Numbered from the stretch's first letter, positions 16,201-27,200 are shown. The stretch: DNA of 64,000 nt from Stappia sp. MMSF_3263 (GCF_030733745.1 NZ_JASHIK010000004.1:205603-269602), one strand, 5' to 3'. The notes: generated by a model not told the origin, from the letters alone. Translations and numbers: made by a program.

Positions 16201-18723
16201 ATGCCGGCGGACGGCCTGGAACATGCGTGCATGAATGCCGCATGGCGAGACAAGAGTCACAAGGCGCTGTTGCGCGTGTCGACCGCGCCGCTCGCCTGGC
16301 TGTCCCTCACGGGCGTCGCTCTGGCCCAGGAGGCCGGTGCCGTCGTCCCTGTGCTCTCCACAAATCCCTTCACGGCCGAGAAGGTCGTCTGGATGGCCGC
16401 GGTTGGCGGGGCCGTCACTTTCGCCGTCACGGCTGCGGTTACCCTCATCCGCAACATGCGGGCCAGCTCGGGAACGCTGACCAGCGCGCGGGAAAAGAAT
16501 GCCCGCCTGGCCGCAAGGCTCGACCGTCTGGAGAGTCTTGTCGCCTCCGACGACCAGCGCATCGTGGTCTGGCAGCCGGGGGAGGACGAGCCCTTCGTCG
16601 CCGGAATGCTTGAAGAGGCATCCGGTGTGCCACGCTCGCCTTCTCGCCTTCTCGCCTTCGGAACATGGCTCGAGGCCCGTTCCGCAACCACGCTTGAACA
16701 TGCCGTGGAGCGCCTGCGCGAACAGGGCGAGGCCTTTCAGGTTACCTTGCCCACTCTTTCGGGCGGGATGATCGAGATCCGCGGACGGGTTGCCGCGAGC
16801 GCACCCGTGCTGCGGCTGCGCGACCTGACCGGAGAGCAGAAGTCGCAGGCACTTCTCGCCGTTCGCACGGAAGCCTTGCTCAGCGAGTTGGAGACGATGC
16901 GCGCCCTGCTCGACGGATTGCCGGCGCCCGCATGGTTGCGCGACGAGACGGGAGCCCTTGTCTGGGTCAATGCCGCCTATGCGCGCGCGGTGGAGAGCGA
17001 AAGCGGCGATGCGGCGATTGCCGCGAGGGCCGAGTTCCTCGATGCCAAGGGGCGCGGCCAGATGGAGCGGGGCCGCGACGAGGCGGGCCAGTCGCGGGCG
17101 CGCCTGCCGGCGGTGGCGGCCGGCGCGCGGCGCATCTTCGACGTGACACAGATTTCCGCCGACAGCGGGTCGGGAGGCATCGCCATCGATGTCAGCGAGC
17201 TGGAAAACGTTCGCCAGGAACTCGGTCGCACCATCGACTTCCATGCCCGTACGCTGGATCAGCTCGCCACGGCCGTTGCCATTTTCAGCGCGGACCGGCG
17301 CCTGCAGTTCTACAATGCCGCCTTCCGCGGCCTGTGGGATCTCGACACCGGGTTTCTGGAAGGCAACCCCACCGACGGAGCCCTTCTGGACGCCTTGCGC
17401 GCAGCGCGCAAGCTGCCCGAGCAGGCCGATTATCGCGGCTGGCGCAACAAGCTGCTGGAAACCTATACCTCGCTCGACGCGCGGGAGTTCTGGTGGCACC
17501 TGCCCGACGGCCGCACCCTGCGCGTCATCGCCAACCCGCACCCGCAGGGCGGCGTCACCTATATCTACGAGAACGTCACCGAGCGGCTCGATCTCGAGAG
17601 CCGCTACAATTCGCTGATCCGCGTCCAGGGCGAAACGCTCGACAACCTGTCCGAGGCCGTGGCCGTGTTCGGCTCGGATGGCCGACTGCGCCTCTGGAAT
17701 CCGGCCTTTGAGATCATCTGGGATCTCACGGACGACCGTCTCGGCGACAGTCCGCATATCACCCGCATCGTCGACCGCGAGATGCTGGAGCCGGACGAGG
17801 CCGCCACGTGGCAGCAGCTTGTCACAGCCGTTACCAGCCTTGCCGACAACAGGGAGCCGGTGGCCGGGCGCATGGAGCGCGACAGTGGCGAGGCGATCGA
17901 TTACGCGACGGTCCCCCTGCCGGACGGCGGCACCCTGGTGACCTTCGTCAATGTCACGGACTCGGTGAATGTCGAGCGTGCGCTGCTCGACAAGAATGAG
18001 GCGCTGGAGCAGGCCGACCAGTTGAAGAACGCCTTCATCCAGCACGTCTCCTACGAGTTGCGCTCGCCGCTCACCAACATCATCGGCTTCGCCCAGCTTC
18101 TGTCGGACCCCAAGTTCGGTCCGTTGACGGCAAAGCAGGGGGAGTATGTGGATTACATCCTGTCCTCCTCCTCCGCCCTGCTTGCCATCATCAACGACAT
18201 TCTCGATCTCGCCACGATCGATGCCGGCATCATGGAACTCGACGTCTCTTCCGTCGATGTCGCCAAGACCGTGCAGGCAGCCGTCGAGGGGCTGAAGGAC
18301 CGCCTTTCGGATTCAGGGATCGCCTTGCAGCTGACGGTTGCCGACGATGTCGGCGTCATCCAGGCAGACGAGCGGCGGCTGCGTCAGGTCCTGTTCAACC
18401 TCATTTCCAACGCCCTGCGCTTCTCCGATGTCGGCGGAGCGATAGATGTCGGCTGCCTGCGCACCGGTGAGGCCATCGAGTTTCACGTTCGCGACCACGG
18501 CTGCGGCATACCGGAAGACATGCTGGACCAGGTCTTCGCGCGGTTCGTGGGTCGCGATTCCGGATCGCGCCGGCGCGGTGCCGGCCTCGGCCTTTCGATC
18601 GTCAAGAGCTTCGTCGAGCTGCATGGCGGCACTGTCTCGATCGAGTCGGAAGAGGGGGTCGGCACGTATGTCGTCTGCCGATTTCCCTGCGCTCCCGATG
18701 CCCTCAAACACGCCGCCGAATAG
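16201..18723 (+). CDS. divL: DivL-like PAS sensor kinase with Tyr in place of the H-box His
   Basis: An 840-residue membrane-associated signalling protein. A signal-like hydrophobic stretch (residues 28-42) and a TM segment (62-83) are followed by several PAS-like domains (about 240-590), a dimerisation/H-box region and an ATPase domain with NLISNALRFS, DHGCGIPE and GAGLGLSI. In the H-box the sequence is HVSYELRSPLT: the phospho-acceptor His is replaced by Tyr618. This is the hallmark of DivL, which in Caulobacter works with DivK and CckA to control CtrA and cell-cycle asymmetry. The position between ahcY and tsaE also fits divL. ATG 16201 follows AGAGGA at good spacing. Confidence 0.9.
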   Translation: MPADGLEHACMNAAWRDKSHKALLRVSTAPLAWLSLTGVALAQEAGAVVPVLSTNPFTAEKVVWMAAVGGAVTFAVTAAVTLIRNMRASSGTLTSAREKNARLAARLDRLESLVASDDQRIVVWQPGEDEPFVAGMLEEASGVPRSPSRLLAFGTWLEARSATTLEHAVERLREQGEAFQVTLPTLSGGMIEIRGRVAASAPVLRLRDLTGEQKSQALLAVRTEALLSELETMRALLDGLPAPAWLRDETGALVWVNAAYARAVESESGDAAIAARAEFLDAKGRGQMERGRDEAGQSRARLPAVAAGARRIFDVTQISADSGSGGIAIDVSELENVRQELGRTIDFHARTLDQLATAVAIFSADRRLQFYNAAFRGLWDLDTGFLEGNPTDGALLDALRAARKLPEQADYRGWRNKLLETYTSLDAREFWWHLPDGRTLRVIANPHPQGGVTYIYENVTERLDLESRYNSLIRVQGETLDNLSEAVAVFGSDGRLRLWNPAFEIIWDLTDDRLGDSPHITRIVDREMLEPDEAATWQQLVTAVTSLADNREPVAGRMERDSGEAIDYATVPLPDGGTLVTFVNVTDSVNVERALLDKNEALEQADQLKNAFIQHVSYELRSPLTNIIGFAQLLSDPKFGPLTAKQGEYVDYILSSSSALLAIINDILDLATIDAGIMELDVSSVDVAKTVQAAVEGLKDRLSDSGIALQLTVADDVGVIQADERRLRQVLFNLISNALRFSDVGGAIDVGCLRTGEAIEFHVRDHGCGIPEDMLDQVFARFVGRDSGSRRRGAGLGLSIVKSFVELHGGTVSIESEEGVGTYVVCRFPCAPDALKHAAE

Positions 18724-18734
18724 CTGATCCCGCG

Positions 18735-20300
18735 ATGCGAGAGCAGGGCGGCCCGGCTGGGCCGGAACACGATCCCCAGGACCTGCCGATCATGATCGAG
18801 CTGGTGGACGAGGCGGCAACTCGGCGCCTCGCCGAGGATATCGCGATGTTGCTGGGGCCGGGGGACTGCCTCTGCCTTGTCGGCGGTCTGGGCGCAGGCA
18901 AGTCGACCTTCGCCCGCGCGCTCCTGCGTGCCCTGGCCGACGACGACACGCTCGAGGTGCCAAGCCCCACATTCACTCTTGTCCAGTCCTACGAGCTTGC
19001 CAGGTTTCCCGTCGCACATCTCGACCTCTACCGGCTCGAGGACGAAGAGGAATTCGACGAACTGGGTCTCGACGATGTGCTTCAAACGGGTGCCGCCCTG
19101 GTGGAATGGCCCGAGCGCGCAGCCTCGCGCCTGCCCGCAGCCCGTCTGGTCGTGAGGTTCGAGGAAGGGACAGCCGCAACCGCGCGCCGTGCCAGCCTGC
19201 GTGCCTCCGACCCTGTTTGGCGCGCGCGTGTGGAGCGGACGCTTGCCATTCGCGATCTGGTCGAGCGCGCCGGGTTCAGCCATGCGCGGCGGCGCTATTT
19301 CCAGGGAGATGCCTCCCCGCGCCGCTACGAGACCGTTCGCTCGGGGCAGCGCCATGCGATCCTCATGAACGCCGCGCCGCTCCCCCCGCAACCGACCCTG
19401 CGAGATGGTCTCGGCTATCGCCAACTCGTGCATCTGGCCGACGGTGTCGATGCAGTGGTCGCCGTGGCAGAGGCGCTGCGCGCGCGAAATCTTGCGGCCC
19501 CCGCCACGCTCGCCCTCGACATAACGGCAGGTCTTGTTCTCCAGGAGGATCTTGGCCGCGGTGCAATCGTCGAGAACGGAAGTCCGGTTCCAGAGCGCTA
19601 TCTGGCTGCCGCCGGCTTGCTTGCGCACTTACATCAGGCGCCGCCCGAGCCCGTTCTGGCGCTCCCGGGAAGCGCCACGCCCGGATACCTCCTGCCGGAA
19701 TTCGACATTCGTGCCCTTATGGTTGAGGCTGAACTGTTTCTCGACTGGTATCTCGCCGGACCGGGGGGGCAGCTAGTACCGGGCTTGCGGCAGTCTTTCG
19801 CCCGGGCATGGCAGCCGCTTCTCGAGCAGGCGGCGTCGGGTCCGCGCAACTGGGTGCTTCGCGATTTTCACTCGCCCAACCTGATCTGGCGGAAGGGAGA
19901 GGAAGGGCTTGCCAGGCTCGGCGTCGTCGACACGCAGGACGCGATGATCGGTCCGGCCGCCTATGATGTCGCATCCCTTGCCATGGATGCGCGGGTCGAT
20001 ATTCCGGTGGCATTGGAACGCGATATCGTTGCGCGCTATGTCGGCTTGCGTGGCAGGGCGGACGGCGCCTTCGACGAAGCTGGGTTCCGCCGGCAATACG
20101 CGATCATGGCAGCCCAACGCGCCACCAAGATCCTGGGCGTGTTCACGCGTCTGGCCGTGCGCGACGCCAAGCCCGCATATCTTGTCCATGTTCCGCGCGT
20201 ACGCGACTATCTTGCCCGAGCGCTGGCGCATCCCGATCTGCATGAACTGGCGGACTGGTTCTCGGCACAGGCGGGTATCGGGAGCGGTGAGGGGCGATGA
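18735..20300 (+). CDS. TsaE - aminoglycoside-phosphotransferase-like sugar kinase fusion (TsaE/AmgK type)
   Basis: A 521-residue fusion. Residues about 20-165 are TsaE, the ATPase of the tRNA threonylcarbamoyladenosine (t6A) complex, with P-loop GGLGAGKST (50-58), SPTFTLVQSYE and HLDLYRLE. Residues about 175-521 are an APH/choline-kinase fold with catalytic loop LRDFHSPNLIW and metal site VVDTQDAMIGPAAYD, resembling AmgK, the anomeric kinase for N-acetylmuramate and N-acetylglucosamine. The MurU-like gene directly downstream supports the AmgK reading. The start is either ATG 18735 or ATG 18792, the latter closer to other TsaE proteins. The two activities have no known biochemical link. Confidence 0.88.
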   Translation: MREQGGPAGPEHDPQDLPIMIELVDEAATRRLAEDIAMLLGPGDCLCLVGGLGAGKSTFARALLRALADDDTLEVPSPTFTLVQSYELARFPVAHLDLYRLEDEEEFDELGLDDVLQTGAALVEWPERAASRLPAARLVVRFEEGTAATARRASLRASDPVWRARVERTLAIRDLVERAGFSHARRRYFQGDASPRRYETVRSGQRHAILMNAAPLPPQPTLRDGLGYRQLVHLADGVDAVVAVAEALRARNLAAPATLALDITAGLVLQEDLGRGAIVENGSPVPERYLAAAGLLAHLHQAPPEPVLALPGSATPGYLLPEFDIRALMVEAELFLDWYLAGPGGQLVPGLRQSFARAWQPLLEQAASGPRNWVLRDFHSPNLIWRKGEEGLARLGVVDTQDAMIGPAAYDVASLAMDARVDIPVALERDIVARYVGLRGRADGAFDEAGFRRQYAIMAAQRATKILGVFTRLAVRDAKPAYLVHVPRVRDYLARALAHPDLHELADWFSAQAGIGSGEGR

Positions 20301-20341
20301 TGCAAGGCCCGCCGCCACGGAAAAAGGACAGGGACCGGACA

Positions 20342-21106
20342 ATGAACGCCACGGGCAATGACGGGATCGGTTCGGGAGACGGGGCGCATCGCCCCCGTTG
20401 CGCCATGGTGCTCGCGGCGGGTTTGGGCAATCGCATGCGGCCGCTCACCGCGACGACGCCGAAACCGCTCATCCCCGTTGCCGGCCGGACCCTGATCGAC
20501 CGGGCCCATGACAAGCTGGTTCCCGCCGGGGTCGAGACGATCGTCGTCAACGTTCATTATCTCGCCGATATGGTCGATGCGCATGTGCGGGCTTGGCCGG
20601 CTCCGACGAAGGTGCTGGTGTCCGACGAGCGCGACGGGTTGCTCGAAACCGGTGGCGGGATTGTCCGGGCATTGCCGCTGATCGGCGAGGATCCCTTCTA
20701 CCTGCTCAACTCGGACAGCACCTGGATCGAGGGGGTGACACCCAATCTCGAGCATCTTGCCCGAACCTGGGATCCTCGGCGCATGGACGCGCTCCTGCTG
20801 TTGTCGGAACTCGTCGGCGCGGTCGGCTACGACGGAAAAGGCGACTTCACGATGGACCCGGCTGGCCGGCTGGAGCGTCGCGGCGAGCGTGTGGTCGCAC
20901 CTTTCGCCTATGCCGGGGCAGCGATATTGCACCCGCGGCTTTTTGAAGGGGCGCCGGCGGGGGCCTTTTCCCTCAATCGTCTCTTCGATGTGGCGATCGG
21001 GCGGGGCACGCTCTACGGTGCGAAGATGGAAGGCGTGTGGCTGCATGTCGGCACGCCGCAGGCGATCAAGGCCGCCGAACAGGCGATTCGCGACAGCGCC
21101 GCCTGA
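20342..21106 (+). CDS. MurU-like nucleotidyltransferase (N-acetylmuramate-1-phosphate uridylyltransferase family)
   Basis: A sugar-1-phosphate nucleotidyltransferase of about 254 residues. The signature MVLAAGLGNRMRPLTATTPK binds the nucleotide, followed by KPLIPVAGRTLIDRAHDKL, LLETGGGI and LLNSDSTW. The pair AmgK-MurU converts MurNAc to UDP-MurNAc and bypasses de novo synthesis; here the kinase partner is the C-terminal half of the preceding gene. The start is uncertain: ATG 20342 (chosen, nearer to family length) or ATG 20297, which overlaps the preceding stop. Exact substrate (MurNAc-1-P versus another sugar phosphate) is inferred from the neighbour. Confidence 0.83.
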   Translation: MNATGNDGIGSGDGAHRPRCAMVLAAGLGNRMRPLTATTPKPLIPVAGRTLIDRAHDKLVPAGVETIVVNVHYLADMVDAHVRAWPAPTKVLVSDERDGLLETGGGIVRALPLIGEDPFYLLNSDSTWIEGVTPNLEHLARTWDPRRMDALLLLSELVGAVGYDGKGDFTMDPAGRLERRGERVVAPFAYAGAAILHPRLFEGAPAGAFSLNRLFDVAIGRGTLYGAKMEGVWLHVGTPQAIKAAEQAIRDSAA

Positions 21107-21132
21107 CGCACCGGACGCCAAAGGGGAGGCAG

Positions 21133-24100
21133 ATGACAACTCGGCGTCGCGACGGCGTGTACACGATCCCGCCGTCGGTTCCCTTCTTGCCTGCGCTTGT
21201 CGAGGCGCTGTTCGACGGGCGGCTGGTTGAAGGGTTCAACCCGGCTTCCGACCCTTTGGCCCTTGCGGACGTGACGCTCTATCTGCCGACCCGGCGTGCC
21301 GCCCGTGCCGTTGTGCCGTTGATCCGCGACCGTCTTGGCGGAACGGCGAGCCTGATGCCTTCGATCCGGCCTCTCGGCGACGTGGAGGAGGATCTGCAGC
21401 TTCTAACCGGCGGTCCGTTTCTGGAAGGACTGCCCTCGGCGATTTCCGGGATGGAGCGGCTATTTGCCATGACGCGTCTGGTCGGCGCCTGGGAAGGAGC
21501 GATGCGCCGGGAAGTGCTGAACCTTCCGGAGGGAGCGGTTTTGCGCGCCCCTGCGTCCGCGGCCGATGCGGCCTGGCTTGCCGGCGACCTTGTCGCGCTG
21601 ATGGACGAGATGGAGACGGAGGAAGTCTCCTGGCAGGGGCTCGCCACCCTGGTTCCCGAAGACCATGCCCGCTACTGGCAGATCACCCTCGACTTTCTCA
21701 AGATCGCGATGGAGCACTGGCCGGCCTATCTCGGCGAACGTGGTGCGATGGATCCCAAGGCCCGGCGGTCGGAGTTGATCCGCCGCGAAGCCCGTCGGTT
21801 GCGCGATGCGCCGCCACGCGGTCCGGTGATCGCCGCAGGCGCGACGGGCTCGATTCCGGCCACGGCGGAACTGCTGGCCACGATCTCGCAACTGGAAAAA
21901 GGCGCGGTCGTGTTGCCGGGCTTCGAGCGGGAGATGGACGAACGGTCCTGGGCGGCGCTGGTCGGTGCCGAAGAAGGAAGGGGCGGCCCCAGCCACCCGC
22001 AATACGGCATGGCCAGGCTTGTGGGAACGCTTGGGCTCGAGCGGGGTGACGTTCTTCCCCTGGTGTCCTCCGACAAAGCCGAGGACGCGCTACGGGACCG
22101 GCTTGTCGCCGAAGCGTTGCGCCCCGCCGAGACGACGGATGCGTGGCCTTCCGTGATGGGGGCGGTTTCCCGCGAGGCGGTCAAGGCGGCTTTCGCCGGT
22201 GTGGATCTGGTTGTTGCGCGCAACGAGGCCGATGAGGCGCTGGCGGTGGCGACCTTTCTGCGACAGGCCGTCGAGGAAGGGAAAACCGGTGCTCTGGTGA
22301 CGCCTGATCGGACGCTTGCCCGGCGGGTGGCGGTCGAGCTCACCAGATGGGGGCTTCAGGCCGACGACAGCGCGGGGCGGCCGCTTGACCAGACGGCGCC
22401 AGGTGTTCTGGCGCGTCTGGCCTCCTCGCTGGCGCTCGACGGGCTGGAGCCGGTGGCTCTTCTAGCATTACTGAAGCACCCTTTGACGCGACTTGGTTTG
22501 CCGGCAAATAATATACGGGCCTCTGCACGTGCGCTGGAGCGGGCCGTGCTGCGTGGGCCGAGAAGCCGGGCCGGAACGGCGGGCCTGCGCGAGGCGGTCG
22601 CCGCGGTTCGGGATCTTGCACGCGGCGGCGAGCCGCGGCGCATGCCTCGATGGCAGGCTCTGCATGACGACGATTGGGACGATGTCGCCGATCTCGTCGA
22701 CCGGCTGGCGGATGCGCTGGCTCCGCTGGAGCGTCACACCGGCATGCGTGACCCGGTAGACGTCTCCGTACTGGTCGCCGACCTTGAAGAGGTGCTTCGT
22801 CGGCTTGCCCGCGACGAGGAGGGCGACAGCAGCGAACTCTATGCCGGGGAAGCAGGAGAGGGGCTGGCCGCCGCGTTCAGCGAAATGCTGGCCGCAAAGC
22901 CGGCCGGCCTTCAGGTGCCTCCGGTGGACTGGCCTGCCGTCTTCGTTGCGCTTGTTTCGGGGATCAATATCCGGCGGCGCCTGCCTGGCGATCCGCGGAT
23001 CGCGATATTCGGTCCGATGGAAGCCCGCTTGCAGGCCTTCGACACGGTGATCCTAGGTGCACTCAACGAGGGCAGCTGGCCGCAGTCGACACGCAACGAT
23101 CCCTGGCTCAACCGGCCGATGAAAGGCGGGCTGGGGCTGGATCCGCCTGAACGGCGCATCGGTGCGGCGGCGCATGACTTCACCCAGGCTCTGGGCGCGC
23201 GCCACGTGGTGCTTTCGCGGGCCGAACGTTCGGGCGGCGCGCCAACGGTCGCCTCGCGCTGGCTGCTGCGCCTGACCACGCTGCTGGGACGCGACGTGTC
23301 CGCCGCGATGCGCGCGCGCGGCGCCGTATTGCTGTCGTTGGCCGGCCGGATCGACCAGGTTACCGGTGAACCGGAACCCGCGCCCCGGCCGCAGCCCTCG
23401 CCGCCGGTCGCCGCGCGGCCTCGCCGTATCTCGGTGACCGAGGTCGAGACGCTGATCCGCGACCCTTATGCAATCTACGCCCGCAAGGTGCTGGTGCTAG
23501 ATCCGGTTGAGCCTGTCGGCGGCGATCCGGGGGCGGCGGAAAAGGGAACCCTGATCCACGATTGCCTTGCCGAGTTTCTCGCCGACTGGAACCGGCCTCT
23601 CGATGACACGGCGCTGGCGCGGCTTATCGAGATCGGCCGCGCGCGCTTTGCCTCGCTCGACGCCTTTCCGGCGGTACGCGCGGTGTGGTGGTTGCGGTTC
23701 GAGCGCATCGCCGAGGCCTTCATTCGCCACGAGCAGGGAGTGTCCGCGAACATTGCGGGGCGCCATCTGGAAATCGGCGGAGCGCTGGACCTTGATCTCT
23801 CGCCAGGGGGTGCCGTGACGCTTTCGGCGCGAGCCGACCGCATCGACGTCTTGAAGGACGGCACGCTCGCCGTCATCGACTACAAGACGGGCCAGGCCCC
23901 GAGCGACAAGGAGGTTGCCTCGCTTCTCGCGCCGCAGCTGCCGCTTGAAGCGGCCATGATCGCCGGCGGCGCGTTCACGGGCATCGACCGGCAGGCGCCG
24001 GTTTCGGACATTGCCTATCTCCGTCTTTCCGGCGGTCGACCGCCACTCGAATGGAAGCCGCGCGCGCCGAAGGAGCGGTCTGTAGAGGAACTTGCGAGCG

Positions 24101-24261
24101 AGGCGTTGGCGCGTACGCGAATTCTATTTGCCGGCTATGAAAATCCGGAAAAGGGATATCTATCGAGGGCGCGGGTGCGCAAAGAGTCCGAGCTTGGCGG
24201 CAGCTACGATCACCTCGCGCGGGTGCGGGAATGGTCGCTTGACGGGAGCGTCGAGGAATGA
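21133..24261 (+). CDS. addB: Double-strand break repair protein AddB
   Basis: The inactivated-helicase and nuclease subunit of AddAB, which resects double-strand breaks for RecA-dependent repair. 1042 residues when started at ATG 21133, preceded by GGGGAGGC. The N-terminal half matches the alphaproteobacterial AddB family (LYLPTRRAARAV, GRPLDQTAPGVLARL, LGALNEGSWPQSTRNDPWLNRPM split across the middle region). A RecB-type nuclease motif VIDYKTGQ lies at about residues 914-921 (Asp916, Lys918). Its stop overlaps addA by 4 nt. Confidence 0.94.
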   Translation: MTTRRRDGVYTIPPSVPFLPALVEALFDGRLVEGFNPASDPLALADVTLYLPTRRAARAVVPLIRDRLGGTASLMPSIRPLGDVEEDLQLLTGGPFLEGLPSAISGMERLFAMTRLVGAWEGAMRREVLNLPEGAVLRAPASAADAAWLAGDLVALMDEMETEEVSWQGLATLVPEDHARYWQITLDFLKIAMEHWPAYLGERGAMDPKARRSELIRREARRLRDAPPRGPVIAAGATGSIPATAELLATISQLEKGAVVLPGFEREMDERSWAALVGAEEGRGGPSHPQYGMARLVGTLGLERGDVLPLVSSDKAEDALRDRLVAEALRPAETTDAWPSVMGAVSREAVKAAFAGVDLVVARNEADEALAVATFLRQAVEEGKTGALVTPDRTLARRVAVELTRWGLQADDSAGRPLDQTAPGVLARLASSLALDGLEPVALLALLKHPLTRLGLPANNIRASARALERAVLRGPRSRAGTAGLREAVAAVRDLARGGEPRRMPRWQALHDDDWDDVADLVDRLADALAPLERHTGMRDPVDVSVLVADLEEVLRRLARDEEGDSSELYAGEAGEGLAAAFSEMLAAKPAGLQVPPVDWPAVFVALVSGINIRRRLPGDPRIAIFGPMEARLQAFDTVILGALNEGSWPQSTRNDPWLNRPMKGGLGLDPPERRIGAAAHDFTQALGARHVVLSRAERSGGAPTVASRWLLRLTTLLGRDVSAAMRARGAVLLSLAGRIDQVTGEPEPAPRPQPSPPVAARPRRISVTEVETLIRDPYAIYARKVLVLDPVEPVGGDPGAAEKGTLIHDCLAEFLADWNRPLDDTALARLIEIGRARFASLDAFPAVRAVWWLRFERIAEAFIRHEQGVSANIAGRHLEIGGALDLDLSPGGAVTLSARADRIDVLKDGTLAVIDYKTGQAPSDKEVASLLAPQLPLEAAMIAGGAFTGIDRQAPVSDIAYLRLSGGRPPLEWKPRAPKERSVEELASEALARTRILFAGYENPEKGYLSRARVRKESELGGSYDHLARVREWSLDGSVEE

Positions 24262-27200
24262 GCGTCTTCGAAATCCCGCTCGCCACCAGGGAGCGTCAGG
24301 CGCTTGCAGCCGATCCCGCGCGTTCGGCCTGGGTCAGCGCCAATGCCGGTTCCGGCAAGACTTTCGTGCTGGCCAGGCGTGTCATTCGCCTGCTGCTCTC
24401 GGGAACCGCGCCGTCCCGCATCCTCTGCCTGACGTTCACAAAGGCTGCCGCTTCCGAAATGGCCAATCGCGTGTACGAGACGCTCGGTGCCTGGACGGGA
24501 TTGGACGACGAGGCGTTGTGCGCCGAAATCGAGGATGTCGAGGGGCGCCGCCCGGACCCGGCGCGGTTGGCCCGGGCGCGCCACCTGTTCGCCACCGCGC
24601 TTGAAACCCCGGGCGGGTTGAAGATCCAGACGATTCACGCCTTCTGCGAGGCTCTGCTGCACCAGTTCCCGCTGGAGGCCAATGTCGCGGGCCACTTCCA
24701 GGTGCTCGACGATCGTCAGTCGGCGGAACTTCTGGCAAGCGCAAGGGCCCGGGTCCTTACTGCCGCGGAACGTGCGCTCGACAGCGGGCTTGGCCGGGCG
24801 CTTGTCTTTCTCGTCGCCGAGATGCCGGACAAGACTGTGGAGGCGGCGCTCTCGGAACTCGTGTCGCGCCGCGACGCGCTGCGGCGCTGGCTGCGCGAGG
24901 CGGGGTCCGTGGACGCAGCCCTTGCCGGCTTGCGCGACGAGTTCGGCCTTGGCGGGCACGAGACGCTCGAGAACCTCGACCGGCAGCTTCGCGATGGTGC
25001 GCTGATCGATGCAGGCGAGATGCTCGCCTTCGCCGAGGCGTTGGCGACGGGCGGGGCCAATGATCTCAAGCGGGCCGACCGTTTGCGGCAGGCCGCTGCG
25101 GCGGGAAGCTTCGAGCATTGGCAGGCCGCGTGGTTCGCGGTGTTTCTGACCCAGAAGCTGGAACCGGCCAAATCGCTCGCCGGGAAGGCCGTGGCCGAAG
25201 CGTTTCCCGCCCTCGTCGAACGGCTTTATGCCGAGCAGGAGCGGCTTGTCGCGCTGCTGGAGCGCCGCCGCGCCGCCTATGCGCTCGCGGGAACCGAGGC
25301 CGCCCTGCGGCTGGCGGATGCAATGCTCGATGCCTACGAAGCGGAAAAGACCCGCCGCGGCCTGATGGACTTCGAGGACCTGATCGTGCGCACGGCGAAT
25401 TTGCTGTCGCGGGCCGATGCGGCGCTCTGGGTCCAGTACAAGCTGGATCAGGGGCTGGACCATATCCTGGTCGACGAGGCGCAGGATACGAGCCCCCATC
25501 AATGGCAGGTGGTGCGGGCGCTGGCCGAGGAGTTTTTCGCAGGTGCCTCCGCCAGCAGCAAAACGCGAACGCTGTTCGCGGTCGGGGACGAAAAGCAGTC
25601 GATCTATTCGTTTCAGGGCGCCGTGCCGGCCTATTTTGCCGAGATGCGCCAATATTTCGAAAACCGTGCGCGGGTCTCGCAAAAGGACTTCTCGCGAGTC
25701 GAACTGACACTGTCATTCCGTTCCCGGCCCGATGTCCTGTCCGCGGTTGACACGGTCTTCGCCGATCCGGATGTCCATCGGGGCCTGTCGCAGGAGCTTG
25801 TTGCGCCGGTGCATGAGGCGGTGCGGCGCAACGACCCCGGCATGGTGGAGATCTGGGCGCCGGAAGCGCCGGTGGCGAACGAGATGCCGGACGACTGGAC
25901 CGCGCCCGTCGACCACATTGCCGCCGACAGCCCGATGCCAAGGCTCGCGAAGCGTCTGGCCTCGACGATACGGGCGTGGTGGCAGCGCGGCGAGGCCAAC
26001 CCGGAAGACGTTCTGGTGCTGGTGCGCAAGCGCGGCCCGTTCGTCGATGCCCTGACCCGGGCCCTCAAGCAGGCGGGCGTGCCGGTTGCCGGCAGTGACC
26101 GCCTTGTGCTCAACGAGCATATCGCCGTCGAGGACCTGATCGCGCTCGGCCGGTTCCTGCTCTTGCCGGAGGATGACCTGTCTCTGGCCTGCGTCCTCAA
26201 GAGCCCGCTGTTCGGCTTGGGTGAGGATGAGTTGTTTCATCTTGCCCGTCCGGACGGGCAGTCTCTGCGCTCGGGCACCTTGTGGCAGTCCCTGCGCCGG
26301 CTGGCCGGACATGAACCTGCCCTGGAGGCTGTGCGTGCCCGGATCGAGATGTGGCGGTCGCGTGCGGACTTCATGCCGCCTTTCGAATTCTTCTCGCGCC
26401 TTCTCGGGGCCGATGGCGGGCGGCGGGCGTTCCGTCGCCGGCTGGGTACGGAAGTCGATGACGTCCTGGACGAGTTCCTGGCGCTGACACTTGCCTTCGA
26501 GCAGACCGGCACGCCCGGCCTTGAAGGGTTCCTTGCTTGGTTTGCGGCAGCCCCGACGCAGGTAAAGCGGGAGTTGAACAACGCCCGCGGCGTCGTCCGG
26601 ATCATGACCGTGCATGGCGCCAAGGGCCTGGAGGCTCCCCTTGTCATCCTGGTTGACGGGGGCAATGCACCCGTCAGCGCCCACCACGATCCGGTTTTCC
26701 TGGAGCGAGCTCTGTCGAAGGACGGCACGCGCCCCTCGGCACTCGTCTGGAACCCGGTGAAGATTGAACGGACCGGGTGGCACGACACGGCATTGGCCTC
26801 CCTGCGAACCTCCGCGGAGGAGGAGTACCGACGGCTTCTCTATGTTGCGATGACCCGTGCCCGGGATCGGCTGGTGGTCTGTGGATGGACGCCGGCGAGG
26901 GGCAGTCAGGACGACGGATGTTGGCAGGCGCTGATCACGCGCGGCCTCGACCCTGGTGCGCGCGATGGAGAAACAGCGACAGGAGAACCCTGCCGCATCT
27001 GGCAGCGCAGCGGTGTGGAGACGCCGCCGCCGCTGCTGGGACAGGCAAGTGCCGGCGTGGAAGACCCGGATGCAGGGGAGGCGCCTGCCTGGCTCACGCA
27101 GCCCGTGCGTCCGCTGCCCCGGCCGCGCCGGTTGCGACCCTCCTCCGCCTTCGACGAGATGGAGGCGAAGGAAGGGCCCACGGAGGTTCCCGCCCTCGAT

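Noticed and set aside
16144..18045. 633-codon minus-strand open frame opposite divL
   Set aside because: No family resemblance; divL on the plus strand has intact kinase boxes.
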